From GCA-2746235 sp049609225 (GTDB lineage: Bacteria; Planctomycetota; UBA1135), in NCBI GenBank assembly GCA_049609225.1, contig JBMYYH010000001.1:85139-149138 (forward strand): a stretch of DNA of 64,000 nt, given 5' to 3'. Within the stretch, counting starts at the first letter, position 1, and every line of letters begins with the position of its first letter. The notes below the pieces were generated by a model that had not been told where the DNA came from, ran no database searches, and was given only the letters and a program-made list of their open reading frames with translations. This document shows positions 52,706 to 61,139 of this stretch, one piece after another. A program made the translations under genes and the position numbers.

Positions 52706-53365
52706 ATGTACTTCACAATCTCCATTCCCAGACTCTCCCCTCGTCTACTTTCGAAGCTGGCTGGCCTGGCTGTCTTCCTTCCCCTTGTAACCAGCTGCGC
52801 AGCTCCAGCGGCCGACCACGGCTTCCGCCCCATCTCTGTTGACGAATTCTCTGATCTAAAAAAGTCATTGCTCTTCACTGAGGAGGATGTTCATTACCTG
52901 AGAATGTCATATGAGGTTCTTGAACCCCAAGTGGAGGATCTGCTCGATGTCTGGTACGGCTTCGTAGGCTCCAATCCACATTTGCTTTACTATTTTTCGC
53001 ACCCGACCTCAGGCGAACCAAACATGCACTACTTGGCGGAAGTGCGGAAGCGCTTTCGCGTTTGGGTCCTGACAACTGCTGAAGCCGATTTCGACCAAGA
53101 ATGGCTTCATCGTCAACTTGAAATCGGATTGCGCCATCACCGTATCAACAAGAACAAGACAGATGGCATTCAAGCGGTGGACCACATCCCCTTCCGTCAT
53201 CTTGTAGCCCTTCACTATCCGATTACCACCACGCTCAAGCCATTCCTTGCCATTGGCGGCCACAGCCAATCGGAGATTGACGGCATGTTTGAAGCATGGC
53301 GCAAGGCCGTGCTCCTCACGACCATCCTCTGGAGTCAGCCTTACATGGCTAAAGAGGATTTCTAA
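52706..53365 (+). CDS. Exported protoglobin lipoprotein
   Basis: A 219-residue protein of the protoglobin family. The globin core has LLDVWYGFVGSNPHLLYYF, the distal Trp83/Tyr84, the proximal-His segment EIGLRHHRINKNKTDG (His144 or His145), and the C-terminal YPITTTLKPFLA and LWSQPY helices. Protoglobins bind heme and O2, CO and NO and are normally cytosolic. Here the N-terminus carries a charged start, a hydrophobic core (LAGLAVFLPLVTSC) and a lipobox Cys31, predicting export and membrane anchoring. It lies 4 bp after the MarR gene. Confidence 0.88.
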   Translation: MYFTISIPRLSPRLLSKLAGLAVFLPLVTSCAAPAADHGFRPISVDEFSDLKKSLLFTEEDVHYLRMSYEVLEPQVEDLLDVWYGFVGSNPHLLYYFSHPTSGEPNMHYLAEVRKRFRVWVLTTAEADFDQEWLHRQLEIGLRHHRINKNKTDGIQAVDHIPFRHLVALHYPITTTLKPFLAIGGHSQSEIDGMFEAWRKAVLLTTILWSQPYMAKEDF

Positions 53366-53391
53366 CCACCATCATTCCCTCAGAAAACGAA

Positions 53392-53631
53392 ATGAATCAA
53401 AAAGCCACCTTTTACCACGCCGGTTGCCCCGTTTGTGTCGATGCGGAACGCTCCGTTGCCGATTCCATTGATCGCGGTCGGTTCGACCTCGAAATCGTAC
53501 ACCTTGGCGAAGACGCGTCTAGACTTCCAGAAGCGGAAGCTGCCGGCGTAAAGTCGGTTCCCGCTTTGGTGCTCGACGGGTCGCCATTCCACATCAATCA
53601 CGGAGCCGACTTGGCCGACCTTAAGGCTTAA
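53392..53631 (+). CDS. Minimal thioredoxin/glutaredoxin-like protein
   Basis: A 79-residue thioredoxin-fold protein with CPVC (Cys12, Cys15) at the expected place after the first strand and a cis-Pro motif (VKSVPAL). No signal peptide is seen, so it is predicted to be cytosolic, unlike the protoglobin. It may reduce the cysteines of the co-encoded MarR regulator; this is inferred. Confidence 0.82.
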   Translation: MNQKATFYHAGCPVCVDAERSVADSIDRGRFDLEIVHLGEDASRLPEAEAAGVKSVPALVLDGSPFHINHGADLADLKA

Positions 53632-53701
53632 ACACTCCCTGGAAACCAAACAGGGGAAGAGGCAAGCAAAAGGATGGCCTCAGAACCTGGCTCTTGGCAG
53701 G

Positions 53702-53734
53702 GGGAGGTGAGCAGCAGCTCATCTCTCCCTTTTT
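53702..53734 (+). terminator. Intrinsic terminator of the MarR-protoglobin-thioredoxin operon
   Basis: GGGAGGTGAGC (53702-53712) pairs with GCTCATCTCTCCC (53717-53729) around an AGCA loop, with a two-base bulge. TTTTT follows at 53730-53734. Confidence 0.75.
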
Positions 53735-53743
53735 CTGCTCCAA

Positions 53744-55363
53744 TCATCTCAATTGATTATCCCAGAAGGTCTTCGGGCAGTTGGGACAACAAAACCCGAT
53801 CACGTTGCCTTCGTGGATTATGCTGTAGCGAGGATCGACAGGTTTGTTGGAGACAGGGCAGAGGGTGTTCTGCGGCTGCAGAAAATTGGTTTCTGCAGAT
53901 GCCGGCGGTGCGTCGATCAAGGGCGCATCGCTGGTGAAGACGAGGTCAGGTTCAACCTCTAGGGGTGTATTTTCAAAAGAATCGCCTGCGACAAGGAGGA
54001 CGTTGGGGATAGCCGTGCGGAGAGATGCAATCTGTTCCGGGGTGAAGCCAGACTCCCAAAGCCAAAGATGCGTGAGGCTTGGAAGCTCCTGTAGAAGTGG
54101 GGTGGATTCGGCGCTCACTTGAGTGCGGCTCAAATTCAGTTGCTGCAAACTTGGGTGCTGCGCGAGATGGCCGAGGCCAGCATCGGTGATGGAAGTGCTC
54201 GCGAGATCCAAGTGCGTGAGTGCAGGCAGAGTTGCAATCCACTCCAGGCTGGCATCGGTGATGGCGGAGCGGGAAAGGGAGAGTTCCGCGATGTGAGCGT
54301 GAAGCGGCGAAAGCAGGGCGAGGACTAAATCGTCTTCCGCTTGGTCTGCGATGGCGGCGAAGTCAATCCAGAGTTCGGGCGAACCGGGTTCGATGGGCTG
54401 CACATGGACGAGTGCGGTATGAAGTGTGGCGAGCGCGGCTTGATAGGCGGGATCGTCGGTAGGATTCTGCGCGGAGGCCAAATCTTGGGAGGAAGGATCC
54501 TCGATTTGGTCTTGGTCCTTGCCTTGGTCCTTGTCTTGAGTGGGCGCATCGGGGAGGTGCGCTTCTTCTCCTAAGGCAAAGCCCTGCTCAAAGGGTGCTC
54601 CAGCCTCGACCCAAAGGCGTAGCAAGTCGATCTCTGCATCGAGCAACTGCGTCTTCGATTCCGGCGGCATGTGGTCATCATGCTCCAAGGGGAGCCGCAG
54701 CCGACGGTAGATCTCTGCATCCTCGGCAGGCGAAGCAAGAATGGCACCGCCTTCTCCACCGGCAAGAATGTGCTCCGGAGTGTCGAGCCGCAACTCGCCT
54801 TTGACCTTGCGCGAGCCATGACATTTGGTGCAACGGGCGGCGAGCAAGGGCGCGATGTGCTCCTCATAGTTCGCCATGAGCGGACCATCGCTCGTATCGG
54901 TGGTAAAGGGATCGGTGATAGAGTGATCCCCCGCGACTTCCTCCTGCAGTGGCTCGAACAGGAATCCCTTGCCATGGGTCATCTCGGCACCGAGGTGTCC
55001 AGTAGGCAGCAACAACAAACAGGCAAGCGCCAAGGCCCAGCGTGCCTGGTTCACCTTGCCGCGATAACGGAAGACACAGGCTGCAATGGCGACGGCCATG
55101 GTGCCGATACCCACCCACTCATGCCTTTCCATGGTGATACTACTCGCGAACCCATCCTCTTCATGCAGACGCCAACCGCTTGCCGCGGCGATGAATGCGG
55201 TGATGGCGGCGAGTAGATACCAACCGCGCGCTGCTGGACCACCGCGTTTGCGTGCGGCGAGAAACTCCATCACTCCCAAACCCATGAGCAGGCCAATGGG
55301 AAGATGCAGCACCATCGGGTGCATGCGTCCGAAGACGGCCAGGATGTCCGCGAAGTTTTCCAT
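53744..55363 (-). CDS. DUF2231 / c-type cytochrome / leucine-rich repeat / YHS-like multidomain protein
   Basis: A 539-residue membrane protein. Four helices of the DUF2231 type (about 12-125) are followed by a planctomycete cytochrome c domain with CTKCH at 178-182 and MPPES, then an acidic Asp/Gln/Lys linker, leucine-rich repeats (about 365-450; LSLSRSAITDASLEWIATLPALTHLDLASTSITDAGLG), and a C-terminal YHS/TRASH-like cysteine module (LCPVSNKPVDPR, FCCPNCPKTFW). This combination is a planctomycete hallmark. It is convergent with the MarR operon and 7 bp after the DUF1501 gene. Confidence 0.87.
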   Translation of the reverse strand: MENFADILAVFGRMHPMVLHLPIGLLMGLGVMEFLAARKRGGPAARGWYLLAAITAFIAAASGWRLHEEDGFASSITMERHEWVGIGTMAVAIAACVFRYRGKVNQARWALALACLLLLPTGHLGAEMTHGKGFLFEPLQEEVAGDHSITDPFTTDTSDGPLMANYEEHIAPLLAARCTKCHGSRKVKGELRLDTPEHILAGGEGGAILASPAEDAEIYRRLRLPLEHDDHMPPESKTQLLDAEIDLLRLWVEAGAPFEQGFALGEEAHLPDAPTQDKDQGKDQDQIEDPSSQDLASAQNPTDDPAYQAALATLHTALVHVQPIEPGSPELWIDFAAIADQAEDDLVLALLSPLHAHIAELSLSRSAITDASLEWIATLPALTHLDLASTSITDAGLGHLAQHPSLQQLNLSRTQVSAESTPLLQELPSLTHLWLWESGFTPEQIASLRTAIPNVLLVAGDSFENTPLEVEPDLVFTSDAPLIDAPPASAETNFLQPQNTLCPVSNKPVDPRYSIIHEGNVIGFCCPNCPKTFWDNQLR

Positions 55364-55370
55364 CTAGCGT

Positions 55371-56858
55371 TCAGGCAAGCAGTCCTGGAATGACATGGCC
55401 TTCGACGTCGGTCAGGCGCATATCGCGGCCCTGGGCACGATAGCCGAGACGTTCATGATCGAAACCGAGGCAATGCAGCATGGTCGCATGCAGATCATGC
55501 ACTTCGACGGGATCCTTGACGATGTTGTAGGAGAAGTCATCCGTTTCGCCGTAGCTGATGCCAGGCTTCATGCCACCGCCGGCAGCCCAGACGCTGAAGC
55601 AACGTGGGTGATGATCCCGCCCGTAGTTTTCGGTGGTGAGCTGCCCTTGGCTATAGACAGTGCGGCCGAACTCCCCAGCGGAAAGGACCAAAGTGTCGTC
55701 GAGCAAACCGCGACGCTTGAGATCCTTGATCAATGCGGCCTGGGGTTGATCGACAGCCTTGGACTGGGCGCGGATCTCGGTAGGAAGGTTGTTGTGAGCA
55801 TCCCAACCACGCATATAGAGCTGGATGAAACGCACACCGCGCTCGGCGAGACGTCGGGCCATCAGGCAGTTTGCCGCGAAGCTTCCGGGAGTGCGGACCT
55901 CGGGGCCGTACATCTCCAAAGTGGCTTCGTCCTCGTTGGAGAAGTCGGTCAGTTCGGGCACCGACATCTGCATGCGGTAGGCCATTTCGTATTGCGCGAT
56001 ACGCGCCTGCACTTCAGGATCGAAACTGCGCTCGTATTCACGTTCGTTCATCTCGCCCACCAAGTCGAGCATGCGTCGGCGATCCTCGCGCGACACGCCT
56101 TCAGGGTTCCGCAAGTACAGCACTGGGTCGCCGCCGGAGCGTAACTTGCAGCCTTGATGTTCACTCGGCAGGAATCCAGATCCCCAGAAACGCTCGGACA
56201 AGGCCTGCATGTTGCCGATGCCCTGCGAGATCATCACCACGAAGGTCGGAAGATTCGCGTTGGCACTGCCGAGTCCGTAGGACATCCACGAACCGAAGCT
56301 CGGACGCCCCGGCTGTTGGTTACCTGTCTGAAAGAAGGTGATCGCCGGTTCGTGGTTGATGGCCTCGGTGTGCATCGATTTAATCATGCACAACTCCTTC
56401 GCCACGCTGCCGGTGTGCGGCAGGAGTTCCGACAACCACAATCCATCTTGGTGATTGCGATAGCGCGAGAACTGGAAGATCGACGGCGCGATCGGGAAGC
56501 GCTGCTGCCCGCTGGTCATGCCAGTAAGACGCTGACCATCGCGGATGGACTCCGGCAGGTCTTGATCGAAACGTGCACGCAAACCCGGCTTGTAGTCATA
56601 GAGGTCGAGCTGACTCGGCGCGCCTTCCATGTGCATGTAGATCACGCGCTTGGCCTTCGGCTTGAAGTGCGGGCCCGTCGCACCCGAAGGCATCATCAGG
56701 CCAGAGGCAGAGGCTTGCAGTTCCCGCCCGAGCAGAGATTGCATGGCCAAAGCCCCAAAGCCTGCGCCCAAGGACTTCGCCGCCTTACCGAAGAATCGAC
56801 GGCGCGTCATGAGCAGGTCATGTTCGCGCAGTGGGTCGCGGGAATCGTGCGGGGTCAT
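55371..56858 (-). CDS. DUF1501 family protein with Tat-like signal
   Basis: A 495-residue protein of the planctomycete DUF1501 family, which belongs to the alkaline phosphatase/sulfatase superfamily. The N-terminus has a twin-arginine-like segment (TRRRFFGKAAKSLGAGFGALAMQSLLG). Conserved DUF1501 stretches are IYMHMEGAPSQLDLYDYKP, GRPSFGSWMSYGLGS, TLVLSAGEFGRT and GRDHHPRCFSVWAAGGGMKPG. DUF1501 genes are normally encoded just after DUF1549/DUF1553 proteins, as here (4 bp). ATG 56858 was chosen; upstream codons are not protein-like. Confidence 0.9.
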   Translation of the reverse strand: MTPHDSRDPLREHDLLMTRRRFFGKAAKSLGAGFGALAMQSLLGRELQASASGLMMPSGATGPHFKPKAKRVIYMHMEGAPSQLDLYDYKPGLRARFDQDLPESIRDGQRLTGMTSGQQRFPIAPSIFQFSRYRNHQDGLWLSELLPHTGSVAKELCMIKSMHTEAINHEPAITFFQTGNQQPGRPSFGSWMSYGLGSANANLPTFVVMISQGIGNMQALSERFWGSGFLPSEHQGCKLRSGGDPVLYLRNPEGVSREDRRRMLDLVGEMNEREYERSFDPEVQARIAQYEMAYRMQMSVPELTDFSNEDEATLEMYGPEVRTPGSFAANCLMARRLAERGVRFIQLYMRGWDAHNNLPTEIRAQSKAVDQPQAALIKDLKRRGLLDDTLVLSAGEFGRTVYSQGQLTTENYGRDHHPRCFSVWAAGGGMKPGISYGETDDFSYNIVKDPVEVHDLHATMLHCLGFDHERLGYRAQGRDMRLTDVEGHVIPGLLA

Positions 56859-56862
56859 GGAA

Positions 56863-59800
56863 TCAGCGCAGAGTGATGGTCTCGTCGAGGGCGAGCAAGG
56901 CGTTGGCGAGAAGAGTCCAAGCGGCGAGGGTTGCGGGATCGTATTCCTCGGGCAGCATGGCTTCCCCGGCTTCGAGAAGTTTGGCGGCGTCTTCTGGGGC
57001 TTCGCGGTAGCGTGCTTCGAAGCCGAGCAGTGCATCGTAGAGAGAAGCCATCTCTTCCACCTCTGGGGTGCGGCCGGTGCAACGGAGGAACATGGAAGCT
57101 ATACGCAGTGGATTGGGATCGACTTCATCCGACACACCCTCCACGCGAGGAAGAGGTTCCGCCAAAGTCCGCTGCGCCAACACGCGCGCCGCTTCCACAT
57201 ATTGCTCATCATTCCACAACACCAAGGCCTGCAAGGGTGTGTTGGTGATGCTTCGACTCGTCACGCAGAACTCGCGCGTCGGTGCGTCGAAGGACAACAG
57301 CGACGGCGGCGGCACCGCCCGTTTCCAGTAGGTGTACAGACTTCGTCGCCAAAGTGCATCACCTTGATCACGTTCGAAGTCGCGGGTGTTGGAAGCAAGC
57401 ATCGAAACTTCCTTCCACAACCCCTCCGGCTGATAAGGCTTCACCGAAGGTCCGCCGAACTCCTCTACCAATAAGCCAGCCACGTACAAGGCCTGATCGC
57501 GAATCTCCTCTGCGCCGAGGCGTCGGCGTGGGTAGTAGGAAAGCAGGCGGTTATTGGGGTCGACGGCTGCTGCTTCAGGATTGCGTCGAGAGGATTGGCG
57601 ATAGGTTTCGCTGGTGACGATCGAGCGAACCAAGGCACGCATATCCCAACCACTCTCGCGAAACTCCACAGCCAGCCAATCCAGCAGCTCGGGGTGACTC
57701 GGCCATGCACCCTGCAAGCCGAAGTCGGCAGGCGTGGAAACCAAACCGGTGCCGAACATGGTTTCCCAGATGCGGTTCACGGTCACGCGGGCAAGCAGCG
57801 GATTCTCCGGCGCCGTCAGCCAAAGCGCGAGGCCGAGACGATTGTTGGGTGCGTCTTTCGGAAGTTTGCCGAGGGCTGCAGGCACGCCACGGGATACCGG
57901 GCGTTCACGATCGGGAAGGTCATAGGCACCGCGCATCAAGACGAAGGTCTCGCGTGGTTGCTCCAACTCCTTCATCACCATGGTGCGCGGAATCGCAGCC
58001 ATGAGAGTATCGAGTTGATTCTGCAGATCGGATTGCTTGGCGAGCTTTTCACGATAAGCCGGCGAATGACGCGTGCGCCAATCTTCCGAGACCCGCGCGG
58101 CTAGATCGGAGGCACCACCATCACGCACATGCGTAGGTGCAAGACTCCAAACCAAAGTATCCCGAAGTTCCGTTTCAGGCGGACGTGCTTCGCAATACAT
58201 GCCACCGGTGCCACCCGTGTTCACGATCTTCAAGACCAGTGTGTGGAGCCCAGGCGTGAGGTCGAGCGTGATGCGATCCTGGTCCCGCGCAGCACCACGA
58301 TCCACGCGATTCTCAAAGGCCTGCACGCCGTCAAGGAAGATCTGCACGCCGTCATCCGAACCGATCGAGAAATCCAACTTGCGCGCCTGCGGTACGAAGA
58401 GGCGTCGGCCGACGAAACTGACTTTCTGCCCCTGCGGCAAGACATTGTTCACCGTTCCTTCCAGAACCTGCGGCACCAGCACCCAGCTGTAGGAGCTCGG
58501 CTCATACTTCTTGGCGAAGTCGATGGTCGGATCGGCCTCGGGTCCGAACACATGGTCATATCCCTTCTCGCCTTTGGGCGGATCATAGGGCCAGGTGCCA
58601 TACCAACGAGAATCCGCAACCGGCAGGGCGGCAAGCCCTTCGTCACGAATACTTCCGGCCGTCAAGCGCACGCGGCCAAGACTGTGTTGTGGAAACTCCG
58701 AACGATAGAACAGGGTCACGCGCAACTCGGTACCCCCTGCATAACCGAACTCTTGATCGGTCAAAAGCAACGCATGACGTGCGCCGTTTTCGTTGTGCGC
58801 ATCCATCGCCCAACCACGTTCGGCCGATCCATCGAGAATGTTGACGACGTCATAGTCCCCATTCGGCTGCTCCCAGTCGGCCCATGCCCATTGGAAGGAC
58901 AGTGCTTGGCGCTTGCTTGGATCCGTCATGGAGATCGCCTCGGCCTCCATATAGGAAAGCACCGCATTGCCGTTGCCTGCGCGTCCAACACGGTTCTCGA
59001 AATGCGAGGCATCCTGCAAAGCTTCCAGCAGGAGCAAGCGTTGACCCGTTCCCTCCAGATGCAAGGTGATGGTGTGGTCTTCCTGCGCCGGCACCTCCCC
59101 TGTCGCGAGCACGGAACCATCTTCCAGTAACTGCATCGGATAACCCTCCGAGTGCTCCGCAGCCTGCACTTGTGTTGGGGACCACTGCACCCCGTACTGC
59201 GATTGCGCCTGGTCGAGGAATGCCGCGAAGGCAGCAGCGTCTTCCGCGGAGGGCTTGGCCATGGTGGTACGCAACTGTTCCAGCGAGGATTCCAGTTGCT
59301 GCTGCTCCACCGCCTGCTCGGCCGACGGCACCGATAAGAAAGGTTCGTACGCGCGGCGCGGATCCGGCAACTGCGAGTACAGCCCCGGCTCTTCATTGGA
59401 GTTGAAGTAGGAGAAGATGGAGTAGTACTCCTCCTGACTGATGGGGTCGAACTTGTGGTCGTGGCAGCGCGAACAATGCACTGTCAGCCCCATGAATACA
59501 GCGCCCGTCGTGGCAGTGCGGTCCGCCGCGTATTCGACGAGGTATTCCTCGTTGATCGCACCGCCCTCATCCGTCACGACATGGTTGCGATGAAAACCAC
59601 TCGCCACCTTCTGATCGAGCGTGGCATCCGGAATCAAATCACCGGCCAACTGCTCCACCACGAACTGATCGAAAGGCATGTTGTCGCGCAGTGCACGCAG
59701 GACCCAATCCCGCCATGCCCACATCTGACGCCCTGCGTCCGTGTGAATCCCGATCGTATCCGCATAACGAGCCGCGTCGAGCCAAGGCGTGGCCATCCGC

Positions 59801-60495
59801 TCCGCATAACGACTGACATAGGGTTCTTCCCGCAGCAACTTATCCACCCACTGCTCATAAGCATCCGGGTGTGAGTCATCGAGGAAATGGTTCAGCTCCT
59901 CTGGCGTCGGCGGCAATCCAGTCAGATCCAAGAACACCCGACGCAACAACACCTCTTTCGCTGCCCGCTCCGACGGCGTCAATCCCGCTCCTTCCATACC
60001 CGCAAGCAGGAACGCATCCAACTCATTGCGTACCCACTCCGCATTCATGACCTGCGGAGTCTCCGGACGCACCGGAGTCTCAAACGCCCAATGCGGCTCA
60101 TATTCCGCACCCTGCTCAATCCACTTCCCGATCAGTTCCTTCTGCGACGCCGTCAGCACCTTCATCGTGCTGTCATGCGGCGGCATCGCATCATCGCGCA
60201 TGTCGGTGGTCAGGCGATACCAAAGTTCACTGTTCTCGAGGTCACCCGGAACGATCGCAGCGTAACCACCAAGATCGGCGGTAGCTCCTTCGAAGGTATC
60301 CAGCCGCAGATTCGCTTCGCGCGTGCTGATGTCCGGCCCGTGACAAAGGAAACAAGATTCCGAAAGAATGGGTCGGATATCACGACCGTAACGGACTTCG
60401 TCTTCCTGGGTTGCCGACCAAAGGGGCAACGCCAGAGTCAGGCCACCCAGCAGGGCAAGGTTGCGTGGCCGAAGAAGGGAGGAGGCAGGGTTCAT
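56863..60495 (-). CDS. DUF1549/DUF1553 protein with N-terminal planctomycete cytochrome c (PSCyt1) domain
   Basis: A 1210-residue exported protein. The signal peptide is followed by a PSCyt1 domain with CFLCH at 48-52 and MPPHDS, a DUF1549 domain (LLRRVFLDLTGLPPTPEE, EQLAGDLIPDATLDQKVASGFHRN, CSRCHDHKFDPISQEEYY - a second CXXCH), a central beta-rich insertion with a PA14-like part (about 660-790), and the DUF1553 domain (NRIWETMFGTGLV, DWLAVEFRESGWDMRALVRSIVTSETYRQSS, PLQALVLWNDEQYVEAARVLAQR). The CSRCH site suggests a second heme. Confidence 0.92.
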   Translation of the reverse strand: MNPASSLLRPRNLALLGGLTLALPLWSATQEDEVRYGRDIRPILSESCFLCHGPDISTREANLRLDTFEGATADLGGYAAIVPGDLENSELWYRLTTDMRDDAMPPHDSTMKVLTASQKELIGKWIEQGAEYEPHWAFETPVRPETPQVMNAEWVRNELDAFLLAGMEGAGLTPSERAAKEVLLRRVFLDLTGLPPTPEELNHFLDDSHPDAYEQWVDKLLREEPYVSRYAERMATPWLDAARYADTIGIHTDAGRQMWAWRDWVLRALRDNMPFDQFVVEQLAGDLIPDATLDQKVASGFHRNHVVTDEGGAINEEYLVEYAADRTATTGAVFMGLTVHCSRCHDHKFDPISQEEYYSIFSYFNSNEEPGLYSQLPDPRRAYEPFLSVPSAEQAVEQQQLESSLEQLRTTMAKPSAEDAAAFAAFLDQAQSQYGVQWSPTQVQAAEHSEGYPMQLLEDGSVLATGEVPAQEDHTITLHLEGTGQRLLLLEALQDASHFENRVGRAGNGNAVLSYMEAEAISMTDPSKRQALSFQWAWADWEQPNGDYDVVNILDGSAERGWAMDAHNENGARHALLLTDQEFGYAGGTELRVTLFYRSEFPQHSLGRVRLTAGSIRDEGLAALPVADSRWYGTWPYDPPKGEKGYDHVFGPEADPTIDFAKKYEPSSYSWVLVPQVLEGTVNNVLPQGQKVSFVGRRLFVPQARKLDFSIGSDDGVQIFLDGVQAFENRVDRGAARDQDRITLDLTPGLHTLVLKIVNTGGTGGMYCEARPPETELRDTLVWSLAPTHVRDGGASDLAARVSEDWRTRHSPAYREKLAKQSDLQNQLDTLMAAIPRTMVMKELEQPRETFVLMRGAYDLPDRERPVSRGVPAALGKLPKDAPNNRLGLALWLTAPENPLLARVTVNRIWETMFGTGLVSTPADFGLQGAWPSHPELLDWLAVEFRESGWDMRALVRSIVTSETYRQSSRRNPEAAAVDPNNRLLSYYPRRRLGAEEIRDQALYVAGLLVEEFGGPSVKPYQPEGLWKEVSMLASNTRDFERDQGDALWRRSLYTYWKRAVPPPSLLSFDAPTREFCVTSRSITNTPLQALVLWNDEQYVEAARVLAQRTLAEPLPRVEGVSDEVDPNPLRIASMFLRCTGRTPEVEEMASLYDALLGFEARYREAPEDAAKLLEAGEAMLPEEYDPATLAAWTLLANALLALDETITLR

Positions 60496-60583
60496 GCAGG
60501 CCGCAAGAGGGTGCCCCATCCTACTCTGAACCGGCGCGGGCGAACCCTACCTTGGGCTCCATTCGACGCGTGCAAATGGGGGT

Positions 60584-60826
60584 TCACTCAACACCACACT
60601 CGCAGCCCATCCATAGCTGCCCGCCACAGCGAGGGCACCGCTCTACATCACAGCCAACCGCGTGGTACATGCCCAAAGTCGTTGGGCAATCAGGGCATGG
60701 CCCTCGAGTTTCCCCCCAATCTTCTGCTTCCTCGCCAAAACGGATGCGGTGCACTTCCTCAGCCCCCACGGTAGCCGTCTCAATGGACTGAGAGGCTTCG
60801 AGTCGACGTTGATGCGCTTTATCCAA
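60584..60826 (-). CDS. Small zinc-ribbon protein
   Basis: An 80-residue protein whose C-terminal half carries eight metal-binding residues: Cys44-X2-Cys47, His55, Cys59, Cys64-X2-Cys67 and Cys75-X-Cys77, as in RGPCPDCP, HAVGCDVERCPRCGGQL and CECG. This is typical of small bacterial zinc-ribbon proteins of unknown role. The cysteine spacing is unlikely to arise in a chance frame. Confidence 0.72.
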   Translation of the reverse strand: MDKAHQRRLEASQSIETATVGAEEVHRIRFGEEAEDWGETRGPCPDCPTTLGMYHAVGCDVERCPRCGGQLWMGCECGVE

Positions 60827-60891
60827 TTCAATCGAAACTGTGATGAAGGCTGCTCCTGGGAACGCCCCTGAATCATCCTCAAGAAGCTAAG

Positions 60892-61130
60892 ATGAAGAAA
60901 CACTCGCCCCCTTCCTCGGTTGGTCCTTCGTCATCAACTGCGGCATCCTATGCCTGACCACCTTCCTCATCGTCGTGATGAAGCGGCCGGTCATGAAGGC
61001 ACACGCCAACCTCTTCGCCATGGATGACGACGCCCTCAACCAGGCGTACTTCCGTTATCTCGCGCAGTACAAGGCCTTGGTTCTAACCTTGAACCTGGCG
61101 CCGTACCTGGCGTTGAAGTTGATGGCGTAG
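60892..61130 (+). pseudogene. DUF6868-like small membrane protein, 5' frameshift
   Basis: The frame ending at TAG 61128-61130 encodes FLGWSFVINCGILCLTTF, then a charged segment and YKALVLTLNLAPYLALKLM, the pattern of the roughly 80-residue, two-helix DUF6868 family. It has no start codon: TAA lies at 60888-60890 in frame. ATG 60892 is in another frame, and adding one C to the CCCCC run at 60907-60911 would join it (MKKHSPPFLGW). Either a one-base loss has broken the gene or the run was miscalled. Confidence 0.6.
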
Positions 61131-61139
61131 ATCCGAAGC

